From Rhodocyclaceae bacterium UBA2250 (lineage in GTDB: Bacteria; Pseudomonadota; Gammaproteobacteria; Burkholderiales; Rhodocyclaceae), in the NCBI GenBank assembly GCA_002347285.1, contig DDXW01000012.1, positions 1 through 34,642 on the forward strand: 34,642 bases of DNA, written 5' to 3'. Positions 20,864 to 29,268 of this stretch are shown piece by piece. Below the pieces are notes generated by a model, which saw only the letters and a program-made list of their open reading frames with translations, was not told the origin of the DNA and did no database searches. A program made the translations under genes and the position numbers. Numbering within the stretch: position 1 is the first letter of the stretch; the number at the start of each line of letters is the position of its first letter.

Positions 20864-22075
20864 TCAGGCGGGAAGTTCCCGCAATCGTGCCACCGGCCGC
20901 TGGTCGATCGGCAGATTGAGCGCCATCGCCAGCACGCCGAGGCCGATGGTGATGGCCCAGACGACGTCGTAGCTGCCGGTGCGGTCGAACAGCAGGCCGC
21001 CGAGCCAGGCGCCGAGGAAGCTGCCGAGCTGGTGGCTGAGGAACACGAAGCCGCCGAGCATCGACAGATAGGCGACGCCGAACACCTGGGCGACGATGCC
21101 GTTGGTGAGCGGCACCGTCGCCAGCCACAGCAGGCCGATCGCCATCGCGAACAGGTAGGCCGACCACGGCGTCAGCGGCGCGGCGAGGAAGGCGACGATG
21201 ATGACGCTGCGGACGATGTAGATCGCCGCGAGCAGGTGCTTCTTGCTGAAGTGCTGGCCGAGCCAGCCGGCGCCGAACGTGCCGAAGACGTTGAACAGGC
21301 CGATCAGCGCGAGGCAGGTGACGCCGACGTCGGCCGGCATGCCCTTGTCGGCGAGATAGGCGGGCAGGTGCACGCCGATGAACACCACCTGGAAGCCGCA
21401 GACGAAATAGCCGAGCGTCAGCAGGTTGAAACCGCCGTGGCCGAAGGCTTCGCGGATCGCCTCCCGGGCCGATTGCTGGTGGCGGCCGGCGGACAGGTCG
21501 CGGTGCGGTTCGGCCAGCGCGACCGACAGCGGCGCCATCAATGCGGCGACAACGGCCAGGATCAGCAGCGCCGCCAGCCAGCCGACGCCGCTGATCAGGC
21601 CCTGCGAGACGGGCAGCAGCGCGAACTGGCCGAAGGAGCCCATCGCCCCGGCGATGCCCAGTGCCATGCTGCGCTTTTCCGGCGGCGTGACGCGGCCGAG
21701 CACGCCATAGACGATGCTGAAGGTGGTGCCCGACAGGCCGACGCCGATCAGCACGCCGGCCGACAGCGCGAAGCCCGCGCCGCTCGTGGACAGCGCCATG
21801 CCGACCAGGCCCAGCACGTAGAGCGCCGTGCCCGCGAACAGCACCTTGCCGGCGCCGTAGCGGTCGGCGAGCAGGCCGGAGATCGGTTGCGCGGCGCCCC
21901 ACAGCAGGTTCTGCAGCGCGAGCGCGAAGGCGAAGGTCTCGCGGCCCCAGCCGTGGGCCAGCGTCATCGGCTGCAGGAACAGGCCGAAGCCGTGGCGCAC
22001 GCCCATCGCGAGCGTCATGATCAGGCCGCCGCAGATCAACACGACGACGGGGGTTCTCCAGTGGTTGTTGTTCAT
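20864..22075 (-). CDS. MFS transporter
   Basis: A 403-residue inner-membrane transporter of the major facilitator superfamily with about 12 hydrophobic segments. The loop 2-3 signature is GLLADRYGAGKVLFAGTALY and the equivalent second-half loop is GAGWLGQHFSKKHLLAAIY. The segment RVTPPEKRSMALGIAGAMGSFGQFALLPV is typical of monocarboxylate/oxalate-formate-like MFS members, but the substrate cannot be assigned. The start at 22075 (MNNNHWRTPVVVLICGG) is chosen as the first plausible Met before helix 1; a dispersed repeat copy sits 5 nt upstream and there is no clear Shine-Dalgarno site. The stop codon abuts the stop of the kinase gene with no gap. It is divergent from greB. Confidence 0.9.
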   Translation of the reverse strand: MNNNHWRTPVVVLICGGLIMTLAMGVRHGFGLFLQPMTLAHGWGRETFAFALALQNLLWGAAQPISGLLADRYGAGKVLFAGTALYVLGLVGMALSTSGAGFALSAGVLIGVGLSGTTFSIVYGVLGRVTPPEKRSMALGIAGAMGSFGQFALLPVSQGLISGVGWLAALLILAVVAALMAPLSVALAEPHRDLSAGRHQQSAREAIREAFGHGGFNLLTLGYFVCGFQVVFIGVHLPAYLADKGMPADVGVTCLALIGLFNVFGTFGAGWLGQHFSKKHLLAAIYIVRSVIIVAFLAAPLTPWSAYLFAMAIGLLWLATVPLTNGIVAQVFGVAYLSMLGGFVFLSHQLGSFLGAWLGGLLFDRTGSYDVVWAITIGLGVLAMALNLPIDQRPVARLRELPA

Positions 22076-22079
22076 TGCG

Positions 22080-22103
22080 AAACTCGGCGCTGGCGGGGCG
22101 GCG
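22080..22103 (+). repeat. Dispersed 24-bp repeat, copy B
   Basis: An exact consensus copy: AAA, then the 20-nt core, then G. It sits between the divergent MFS and greB genes, 5 nt from the MFS start codon, occupying the place of the MFS ribosome-binding site and about where the -35 of greB would be (a candidate greB -10 GATAAT is at 22114-22119). Confidence 0.85.
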
Positions 22104-22150
22104 TGGGAGCCACGATAATAGCGGCTTCGGCAACACGATTCGCCCCCAAC

Positions 22151-22714
22151 ATGAACAAGGCTTTTGTCAAAGAACCCGAAGGTGACGATGACGACGAGGA
22201 TCCCGTCGGCGCGCCGTCCCTGCCGGCCGGCACGAAAAACTACATGACGCCCGCCGGCCACCGCGCGCTGCGCGAGGAGTTCGAGCGGCTGGTGAAGACC
22301 GAGCGGCCGCACCTCACGCAGGTGGTGGCCTGGGCGGCCTCGAACGGCGATCGCTCCGAGAACGGCGACTATATCTACGGCAAGAAGAAGCTGCGCGAGA
22401 TGGACCGGCGCATCCGCTACCTGACCAAGCGGCTCGACAACGCCGAGGTGGTCGATCCGGCGCGGCAGGCGAATCTCGACCAGGTGTTCTTCGGCGCCAC
22501 GGTGACCGTCGGCTATCTCGACGCCGACGAGGCGGCACCGTTCACCTACCGGATCGTCGGCATCGACGAAGCCGATCCGGCCAACGGCAGGATCAGCTGG
22601 ATCTCGCCGCTGGCGCGCGCGCTGATGAAGGCACGCGAAGGGGATGTCGTTAAATTTCAAAGTCCTGCGGGGCCGCGCGAGATCGAGATCGTCGAGATCA
22701 GCTACGAATCTTGA
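22151..22714 (+). CDS. greB: Transcription elongation factor GreB
   Basis: A 187-residue Gre factor. GreB binds RNA polymerase, enters the secondary channel and triggers cleavage of backtracked RNA. The N-terminal coiled coil has NYMTPAGHRALREEFERLV, WAASNGDRSENGDYIYGKKKLREMDRRIRYLTKRLDNAEVV; the tip residues DRSENGDYIYGKK, including the acidic pair, and YIYGKKKLRE are typical of GreB rather than GreA. The C-terminal domain has FFGATVTVGYLD, YRIVGIDEAD, GRISWISPLARALMKAREGDVV. The ~28-residue N-terminal extension is acidic (EPEGDDDDEDP), common in this clade's GreB and likely disordered. The htpG heat-shock promoter overlaps its last codons and stop. Confidence 0.95.
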   Translation: MNKAFVKEPEGDDDDEDPVGAPSLPAGTKNYMTPAGHRALREEFERLVKTERPHLTQVVAWAASNGDRSENGDYIYGKKKLREMDRRIRYLTKRLDNAEVVDPARQANLDQVFFGATVTVGYLDADEAAPFTYRIVGIDEADPANGRISWISPLARALMKAREGDVVKFQSPAGPREIEIVEISYES

Positions 22715-22738
22715 AATGCGGCGGGAAGCCACCATTTA
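22710..22738 (+). promoter_or_regulatory. Sigma-32 (heat shock) promoter of htpG
   Basis: CTTGAAA (22710-22716), a 13-nt spacer and CACCATTTA (22730-22738) match the known RpoH consensus CTTGAAA-N(12-14)-CCCCATNT at all seven -35 positions and seven of eight -10 positions. It lies across the greB stop codon and ends 27 nt before the htpG ATG. This fits the known heat-shock control of htpG. Confidence 0.88.
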
Positions 22739-22765
22739 GGCGTGGTCTTTTCCGGAGGAAACCGC

Positions 22766-24665
<1,900 letters not shown>

Positions 24666-24676
<11 letters not shown>

Positions 24677-25184
24677 GAAACTCAAAGGGCTTGCGCCCAT
24701 CCTCGACGAACGGGCCCGGGTGCTGATCCTGGGCTCGTTCCCCTCCGAGGCCTCCCTCGCGGCGCGGCAGTATTACGCGCACCAGCAGAACCAGTTCTGG
24801 AAAATCCTCGGCGCGATTCTCGATCGGCCGCTGTTCGAACTTGACTACGCCGCCAAACAGGCGGCGGTGCAGGACGCCGGCATCGCCATCTGGGACGTCT
24901 ATGCCGAATGCGAACGCGCCGGCAGCCTCGACAGCGCGATCAAGAACGGCCGGCCCAACGATTTCGCGCGCCTCAAAAACTCGGCGCCGGCGGGGCGGCG
25001 CGGCACAGGGGGAATCCGGCGCGTCTGCTTCAACGGCCAGTCCGCCGGCAAATTCGCCCCGCAACTCGCAGCCCTCGGCTTCGAGACCCTGATCCTGCCT
25101 TCCACCAGCCCGGCCAATGCGAGCTGGAGCTTCGAGCGGAAACTGGCGGCGTGGCGGGAAGGATTGTCGGTTTGTGGTGTATAG
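24666..25184 (+). CDS. DNA-deoxyinosine/uracil glycosylase family protein
   Basis: A 172-residue protein that fits the UDG-superfamily family 6 (HDG-type deoxyinosine glycosylases), which remove hypoxanthine (deaminated adenine) from DNA. It has VLILGSFPSEASL (19-31), QYYAHQQNQFWKILG (35-49), GIAIWDVYAECERAGSLDSAI, RRVCFNGQSAGKFAP and LPSTSPANASW near the C-terminus. The GTG start at 24666 lies within the last codons of htpG, giving likely coupling. Residues 104-112 (KNSAPAGRR), between NDFARL and GIRRVCFNG, are encoded by a dispersed repeat copy; family members have a shorter stretch here, so this is an in-frame insertion into a loop. Whether activity survives is unknown, but all motifs are intact. 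Its last codons overlap the mazE promoter. Confidence 0.85.
24977..25000 (+). repeat. Dispersed 24-bp repeat, copy D (inside the glycosylase)
   Basis: AAACTCGGCGCCGGCGGGGC then GGCG has one change (T to C) from consensus. Preceded by AA, it is read in frame as KNSAPAGRR within the glycosylase. Codon frame and residues are the same as for copy F in the ABC-F gene. Confidence 0.8.
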
Positions 25185-25205
25185 TTATAACAATGTAAAA
25201 CATTG
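25164..25205 (+). promoter_or_regulatory. mazEF promoter and palindromic operator
   Basis: TTGTCG (25164-25169) and TATAAC (25186-25191) are spaced by 16 bp. The perfect palindrome CAATGT-AAA-ACATTG (25191-25205) covers the expected transcription start, a classic site for autorepression by an antitoxin or toxin-antitoxin complex. The Shine-Dalgarno GGTGGAG (25205-25211) follows, 6 nt before the mazE ATG. Confidence 0.65.
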
Positions 25206-25217
25206 GTGGAGATGACC

Positions 25218-25469
25218 ATGCGCACCGCCATTCGCAAGATCGGCAATTCACAGGGCGTGCTGATCCCGAAACCCATGCTGGCCGAGACCGGCCTGGAGAC
25301 CGATGTCGATATCTCCGTGGAAAACGGCGCCATCGTTCTGCGTCCTGTGAAAGAGCATCAACCGCGCGCCGGCTGGGCCGACGCGGCACGCGAGATCGCC
25401 GCTCGGGACGACGACGTTCCGGTCTGGCCGGAATTCGCCAACGCCGAGGACGCGGCGCTTCAATGGTGA
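25218..25469 (+). CDS. MazE/AbrB-type antitoxin
   Basis: An 83-residue antitoxin with an N-terminal swapped-hairpin AbrB DNA-binding domain: MRTAIRKIGNSQGVLIPKPM, then LAETGLETDVDISVENGAIVLRPV, very close to the MazE/PemI/ChpR pattern. The acidic, unstructured C-terminus (AARDDDVPVWPEFANAEDAALQW) should wrap around and block the toxin. The ATG at 25218 is preferred over an in-frame TTG (25203) or ATG (25212) because GGTGGAG lies 6 nt before it. The toxin start overlaps its end by 7 nt. It probably binds the palindrome just upstream to repress its own operon. Confidence 0.9.
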   Translation: MRTAIRKIGNSQGVLIPKPMLAETGLETDVDISVENGAIVLRPVKEHQPRAGWADAAREIAARDDDVPVWPEFANAEDAALQW

Positions 25470-25789
25470 AGGTGAAACGCGGCGAAATCTGGCTGGCCGC
25501 GCTCGATCCCACCGGGGGCGCCGAAATCCAGAAAACGCGCCCCTGCGTGATCGTCTCGCCTCCGGAAATCCATGACTGGCTGCGCACGGTGCTGGTCGCG
25601 CCCATGGCCACCGGCAGTCATCCGGCGCCGTTCCGCATTCCCGTCGGCTTCGGCGGCAAGAAGGGCTTGATCCTGCCCGAGCAAATGCGCGCGCTCGACA
25701 AGGCGCGGCTCGTCAAGCGCATGGGCAAGGTAGGCCCGGCAACGCTGTCCGCGCTCCTGGGCGTGTTGCGCGACACCTTCGAGGAATAG
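25463..25789 (+). CDS. MazF/PemK-family mRNA interferase toxin
   Basis: A 108-residue toxin of the MazF/PemK/CcdB-like fold that cleaves mRNA at short sequence sites when the antitoxin is degraded. Family motifs: VKRGEIWLAALDPTGGAEIQ, KTRPCVIVSPPEIHDWLRTVLVAPMATG (with the conserved Arg-Pro strand and the Thr in the substrate groove), IPVGFGGKKGLILPEQMRALDKARLVKRMGKV. Length is as expected. Translation is coupled to the antitoxin through a 7-nt overlap. A dispersed repeat copy begins 8 nt after its stop codon. Confidence 0.93.
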   Translation: MVKVKRGEIWLAALDPTGGAEIQKTRPCVIVSPPEIHDWLRTVLVAPMATGSHPAPFRIPVGFGGKKGLILPEQMRALDKARLVKRMGKVGPATLSALLGVLRDTFEE

Positions 25790-25797
25790 TCGCGCTG

Positions 25798-25821
25798 AAA
25801 CTCGGCGCTGGCGGGGCGGCG
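25798..25821 (+). repeat. Dispersed 24-bp repeat, copy C
   Basis: An exact consensus copy, 8 nt past the mazF stop. With inverted copy E (26108-26132) it encloses a 286-bp segment that holds a truncated HEPN-like gene. Confidence 0.85.
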
Positions 25822-25843
25822 GGTGACGGCCAAAAGCAGGCTG

Positions 25844-26029
25844 CTATACCTTTGAAACGGATGAGGCCAAAGCAGCTTCCCATGCCGTCATCGCCATGAT
25901 CAACCCGGCACGCTTGAGGACTTCAATTTCAGGCGGAGGTGGCTTCGTGTTTAGTTTGTTGAAGTGCGCGAGCAGGTTCTCGGCATCCAGTATTGACTGC
26001 GCAAAGACATCGGCGGCGACTGACGGCAT
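25844..26029 (-). pseudogene. Truncated HEPN-like ORF remnant
   Basis: A 61-codon reading frame, MPSVAADVFAQSILDAENLL, then AHFNKLNTKPPPPEIEVLKR, then AGLIMAMTAWEAALASSVSKV. The pattern of a long helix, a proline-rich turn and VLKRAG-LIMAMTAWE resembles the start of RiboL-PSP-HEPN or related HEPN RNase-like proteins, which continue for another 100+ residues after AWE. Here the frame ends within 12 codons, close to repeat copy C, so it looks like the broken 5' part of a gene. Upstream codons stay open for 12 triplets (IFINALIA...) with no Met. The AT-richer composition differs from its neighbours. The family call is from memory and weak; it could also be a short real ORF or no gene. Confidence 0.35.
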
Positions 26030-26107
26030 GGCGATCAGGGCATTAATGAATATGCTGTGATGCTAGCAGAAACCGCCAGTACGGTTGTCTCGACGGCCGC
26101 TTTAATC

Positions 26108-26132
26108 CGCCGCCCCGTCAGCGCCGAGTTTT
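26108..26132 (-). repeat. Dispersed 24-bp repeat, copy E
   Basis: On the minus strand AAAACTCGGCGCTGACGGGG then CGGCG, one change from consensus. Its first bases overlap the TAA stop codon of vapC, so the repeat appears to supply or abut the toxin stop. It is inverted relative to copy C. Confidence 0.82.
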
Positions 26133-26526
26133 ATACCGCGACAAATCCCGGCAGCTTCGCCGCCTTCGTGTCGAAGGTCGCGGTGGCCGTGCAGTCCATG
26201 CGCCGGTTCTGCGCGCCGATGAGGCAGTCGGCGAAGTCGGCGGGGCTGTCTTTCCAGAGGTAGAGGGCTTCTTCGATGGCGGGTTCGCTTTCGAAGCGCA
26301 GGTCGTCGGCGTCGAGCAGGCTGCCGAAGGCGCCGAGGATTTCGGCTTTGCTCAGGCCGTAGCGGCTGCGCAGCACCCATTCGGTTTCGAGCAGCACGAG
26401 CAGGCCGATGAAGACGGGGCGGCCGGCGGCGGTTTCGCGGCGGATGAGCTTGCGCGCTTTCTCGAATTGCGTTTCGTCGTCTCGCACCAGATAGCGGACG
26501 AGGACGTTGGTATCCACCCCGAGCAT
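26131..26526 (-). CDS. PIN-domain ribonuclease toxin (VapC-like)
   Basis: A 131-residue PIN-domain protein. The acidic active-site residues are placed as in VapC: Asp5 in VDTNVLVRYL, Glu47 in VLLETEWVL, Asp97/Asp100 in DFADCLIG and Asp119 in TFDTKAAKLPGF. VapC toxins cut tRNA or rRNA and stop translation. The length is standard. The ATG is in a TGATG overlap with the antitoxin stop. The end (LPGFVAV then stop) coincides with the start of repeat copy E; many homologues end with a few more residues, so the last residues may have been trimmed or replaced by the repeat. Confidence 0.93.
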   Translation of the reverse strand: MLGVDTNVLVRYLVRDDETQFEKARKLIRRETAAGRPVFIGLLVLLETEWVLRSRYGLSKAEILGAFGSLLDADDLRFESEPAIEEALYLWKDSPADFADCLIGAQNRRMDCTATATFDTKAAKLPGFVAV

Positions 26527-26744
26527 CAGGGCGCCATCTGCTCGACGGGAACGGTCTTGCGGCCTTTCTTGTGCAGCAGGCCGGCGAGGTCGGCGGCGCG
26601 CTTGGTCTTGACGCGCATGAGGACCGTGGCGTCCGGCATCAGGGTGAAGGTCATGCGGTCGCCCGGCTTGATGCCGAGACTGTCCCGGATTTCCTTGGGG
26701 ATGGTGGTCTGTCCCTTGCTGGTCAGCGTGGCGGCGGTCGGCAT
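26526..26744 (-). CDS. AbrB/VapB-type antitoxin
   Basis: A 72-residue antitoxin. The N-terminal AbrB-type domain is MPTAATLTSKGQTTIPKEIR, then DSLGIKPGDRMTFTLMPDATVLMRV, which should bind DNA as a dimer. The C-terminal part (KTKRAADLAGLLHKKGRKTVPVEQMAP) should bind and block the PIN toxin. The ATG at 26744 is preceded by GGAG 6 nt upstream; the longer frame to 26801 crosses the promoter. It is coupled to the toxin by a one-base overlap and is divergent from the HigB-type gene. Confidence 0.92.
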   Translation of the reverse strand: MPTAATLTSKGQTTIPKEIRDSLGIKPGDRMTFTLMPDATVLMRVKTKRAADLAGLLHKKGRKTVPVEQMAP

Positions 26745-26772
26745 CGCGGTCTCCTTGTTCCTTACGTTTCTA

Positions 26773-26801
26773 ATTCTAGTAAGAATCAGTCGACTGGGCA
26801 A
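26773..26801 (-). promoter_or_regulatory. vapBC promoter with palindromic operator
   Basis: On the minus strand TTGCCC (26796-26801) and TAGAAT (26773-26778) are spaced by exactly 17 bp. The -10 lies in the inverted repeat ATTCT-AGTA-AGAAT (26773-26786). A second inverted repeat, ACTGG...CCAGT (26793-26810), covers the -35. Both are good candidates for autorepression by the VapBC complex. Confidence 0.65.
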
Positions 26802-26816
26802 CCGGCCAGTTCAGCT

Positions 26817-26845
26817 TTGCTTGCGCGTATCAATTTTGGTACTAT
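26817..26845 (+). promoter_or_regulatory. Candidate higBA promoter
   Basis: TTGCTT (26817-26822) and TACTAT (26840-26845) with a 17-bp spacer. The ATG lies only 8 nt after the -10, so transcription would start at or next to the start codon, and no Shine-Dalgarno sequence is seen. The mRNA may be leaderless. It is back to back with the vapBC promoter. Confidence 0.5.
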
Positions 26846-26853
26846 GACAACCC

Positions 26854-27195
26854 ATGAATCCCGTCCTCGATGTTCGCTTCTTCCGCACCGATGCCGGCGC
26901 CGAACCGGTCAGGGAATGGCTGAAAGACTTGCCGGCCATCGATCGCAAGACTATCGGCGAAGACATCAAGACCGTGCAATTCGGTTGGCCGTTGGGCATG
27001 CCATTGGTCGATCATCTGGGCGGCGATATTTGGGAAGTTCGGATCAGGCTGGGCAATCGCATCGCGCGTGTCCTGTTCGCCATCGACGGCCAGACCATGG
27101 TGCTTCTGCATGGCTTCATCAAGAAGCAGCAGAAGACACCCGGCCCCGATCTCGATCTGGCAAAGGACAGGCTGAAACTTTTGAGAAGGAGATGA
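26854..27195 (+). CDS. RelE/HigB-type toxin (Gp49-like family)
   Basis: A 113-residue toxin of the phage-derived Gp49-like/HigB family in the RelE/ParE superfamily, ribosome-dependent mRNA endonucleases. Motifs: VREWLKDLPAIDRKTIGEDIKTVQFGWPLGMPLVDHLGGDIWEVRIRLGNRIARVLFAIDGQTMVLLHGFIKKQQKTP, where WEVR-R-N-RIAR and LLHGFIKK-QKTP are diagnostic and include the basic catalytic residues. In this subgroup the toxin gene comes before the antitoxin, as seen here. Its stop overlaps an ATG of the next gene. No ribosome-binding site precedes it. Confidence 0.93.
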   Translation: MNPVLDVRFFRTDAGAEPVREWLKDLPAIDRKTIGEDIKTVQFGWPLGMPLVDHLGGDIWEVRIRLGNRIARVLFAIDGQTMVLLHGFIKKQQKTPGPDLDLAKDRLKLLRRR

Positions 27196-27197
27196 GC

Positions 27198-27485
27198 ATG
27201 GGCAAGAAGAATATTGGCGGCAGCTTCGACGACTTCCTCCGGGAAGAGGCCATGCTTGGGGATGCGACCGCCGTCGCCTTGAAGCGCGTCATCGCCTGGC
27301 AGATCGCGGAGGAAATGAAGGCGCAGAAGATCACGAAAACCGAACTGGCCAGGCGCATGCACACCAGCCGCGCCGCATTGAACCGGCTGCTCGACGATGC
27401 CGATCCCAGCCTGACCCTGACCACCTTGGCCAGTGCCGCCGCCGCGCTCGGCCGGAAGGTGAATATCCAGCTGGCAGCCGCTTGA
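27198..27485 (+). CDS. HigA-type helix-turn-helix antitoxin
   Basis: A 95-residue XRE-type protein. The helix-turn-helix is QKITKTELARRMHTSRAALNRLLDDADPSLTLTTLASAAAALG, preceded by FDDFLREEAML and followed by RKVNIQLA, the usual frame of HigA antitoxins paired with Gp49-like toxins. It neutralises the upstream toxin and likely represses the operon. The ATG at 27198 is preferred, since GAAGGAG (27185-27191) is 6 nt upstream; an ATG at 27192 overlaps the toxin stop but sits directly on the ribosome-binding site. Confidence 0.92.
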   Translation: MGKKNIGGSFDDFLREEAMLGDATAVALKRVIAWQIAEEMKAQKITKTELARRMHTSRAALNRLLDDADPSLTLTTLASAAAALGRKVNIQLAAA

Positions 27486-27517
27486 CGGGCGGCGGTCAGT
27501 GGGCCGCTCCGCTTTGG

Positions 27518-27532
27518 TTTTGCACTGCAAAA
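27518..27532. promoter_or_regulatory. Perfect 15-nt palindrome upstream of gpmI
   Basis: TTTTGCA-C-TGCAAAA, a 7-1-7 perfect inverted repeat 44 bp before the gpmI start and 32 bp after the HigA stop. The stem is too weak and lacks a T-run for a terminator, so an operator for a dimeric regulator is more likely. The protein that binds is unknown. Confidence 0.5.
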
Positions 27533-27576
27533 TGCGAAAATCCGGGCAGCGTTCAACGATTTCTGCGAGGCGGAAC

Positions 27577-29217
27577 ATGTTGCCCAAATTCTCTGCGTTT
27601 CCCGGCATCGCCGGCCCCGTCATGACCATCGTCATCGACGGCTACGGTCTGGCGAAGAACGATCTCGGCAGCGCCATCGCGGCGGCGCGCAAGCCGACGC
27701 TCGACCGGCTGTTCGCCCACTATCCCAACATCCGGCTGCGCGCGCACGGCACGGCGGTCGGCATGCCGTCCGATGACGACATGGGCAATTCCGAGGTCGG
27801 CCACAATGCCATCGGCGCGGGCCAGGTGTATGCGCAGGGCGCGGCGCTGGTGGCCGATGCCATCGCTTCCGGCTCGATCTGGGCAGGCGGCGCATGGCAG
27901 GAGATCGTGGCGGGCGCCAAGGCGGGGCGGGGCACGATCCACTTCCTCGGCCTGTTCTCCGACGGCAACGTGCATAGCCACATCGACCACCTCAAGGCGC
28001 TGGTGGCGCGGGCGAAGGAAGAGGGCATCCGCGCGGTGCGCGTCCATGTGCTGCTCGACGGGCGCGACGTGCCCGAGACCAGCGCGCTCGATTACGTCGA
28101 GCCCTTCGAGGCCTTCCTGGCCGGCTTGCGCGGCGCGGATTTCGACGCGCGCATCGCCTCGGGCGGCGGGCGCCAGAACATCACCATGGACCGCTACGAA
28201 GCCAACTGGGCGATGGTCGAGAAGGGCTGGCGCGTGCATGTGCTCGGCGAGGGCGAACAGTATCCGGACTGCGTGACCGCCATCAAGGCGCAGCGCGCGC
28301 AGCATCCCGGCACCATCGACCAGGACCTGCCGCCCTTCGTGATCGCGGCCGACGGCAAGCCCGTCGGCACCGTCGAGGACGGCGATGCGGTGGTGTTCTT
28401 CAACTTCCGCGGCGACCGCGCGATCGAGATCACGCGCGCCTTCGAGGAAGCCGCCTTCGACAAGTTCGACCGCGTGCGCTTCCCCAAAGTCACCTACGCC
28501 GGCATGCTGCAGTACGACGGCGATCTGAAGCTGCCGAAGCGCTTCCTGGTCGATCCGCCGGCGATCCGCGACACCACCGGCGAGTGGTTCGCGAAATCCG
28601 GCATCCGGCAGTTCGCCTGCTCGGAAACGCAGAAGTTCGGCCACGTCACCTATTTCTGGAACGGCAACCGTTCCGGCAAGTTCGAGGGCGAGACCTGGCA
28701 GGAAGTGCCGAGTGACGTGGTGCCCTTCGAGCAGCGGCCGTGGATGAAGGCGGCGGAAATCACCGACGCGATGATCGCGGCGCTGCAGAGCGGCCGGTTC
28801 CGCACGCTGCGCTGCAATTACGCGAACGGCGACATGGTGGGGCACACGGGCCACTTCCGAGCCGCGACGATGGCCATCGAGGCGGTCGACCTGGCACTGG
28901 CCCGTTTGCTGAAGGCGGTCGATGCCGCCGGCGGCGTCGCGCTGGTGACGGCCGACCACGGCAATGCCGACGAGATGGTCGAGATCGACAAGCAGACCGG
29001 GCAGCCCGCGCTCAACCCGGACGGCAGCCTCAAGGCCAAGACCGCGCACACGCTGAATCCCGTGCCGCTGATCCTCTACGACAACGTGACTGGCGGCAAA
29101 CTCGGACTGCGCCAGACCGACACGGCCGGCCTGTCGAACATCGCCGCGACCACCGCCAACCTGCTCGGTTTCGAGAAGCATCCGAGTTGGGACGACAGCC
29201 TGCTGACCGTGAAGTGA
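27577..29217 (+). CDS. gpmI: 2,3-bisphosphoglycerate-independent phosphoglycerate mutase
   Basis: A 546-residue Mn-dependent phosphoglycerate mutase of the alkaline phosphatase superfamily; it interconverts 3- and 2-phosphoglycerate in glycolysis and gluconeogenesis. Asp21 is in the metal motif VIDGYG and the phospho-acceptor is Ser72 in MGNSEVGHNAIGAGQVYAQG. LFSDGNVHSHIDHL, VHVLLDGRDVPETSA, GGGRQNITMDRYEANW, NFRGDRAIEI, FACSETQKFGHVTYFWNGNR, NGDMVGHTGHFRAA and TADHGNADEM cover the substrate and second metal sites. It is longer than E. coli GpmI (514 aa), as in the subgroup with an extended KQTGQPALNPDGSLKAKTAHT loop. The ATG at 27577 has GAGGCGGA upstream; earlier Mets lie in non-family sequence. 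Confidence 0.96.
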   Translation: MLPKFSAFPGIAGPVMTIVIDGYGLAKNDLGSAIAAARKPTLDRLFAHYPNIRLRAHGTAVGMPSDDDMGNSEVGHNAIGAGQVYAQGAALVADAIASGSIWAGGAWQEIVAGAKAGRGTIHFLGLFSDGNVHSHIDHLKALVARAKEEGIRAVRVHVLLDGRDVPETSALDYVEPFEAFLAGLRGADFDARIASGGGRQNITMDRYEANWAMVEKGWRVHVLGEGEQYPDCVTAIKAQRAQHPGTIDQDLPPFVIAADGKPVGTVEDGDAVVFFNFRGDRAIEITRAFEEAAFDKFDRVRFPKVTYAGMLQYDGDLKLPKRFLVDPPAIRDTTGEWFAKSGIRQFACSETQKFGHVTYFWNGNRSGKFEGETWQEVPSDVVPFEQRPWMKAAEITDAMIAALQSGRFRTLRCNYANGDMVGHTGHFRAATMAIEAVDLALARLLKAVDAAGGVALVTADHGNADEMVEIDKQTGQPALNPDGSLKAKTAHTLNPVPLILYDNVTGGKLGLRQTDTAGLSNIAATTANLLGFEKHPSWDDSLLTVK

Positions 29218-29268
29218 GGGTGGCGGACGGCGGGCGGCTGACCGGGCCGCCGCCGGTGGGTGGCCTGA
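29218..29268. other. Convergent gap with GC inverted repeat
   Basis: This 51-bp gap between convergent gpmI and the GGDEF-EAL gene holds GGCGGGCGGC and GCCGCCGCC, which can pair around TGACCGG. No T-run follows on either strand, so a rho-independent terminator cannot be claimed; it may still act as a bidirectional RNA-end structure. Confidence 0.4.
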
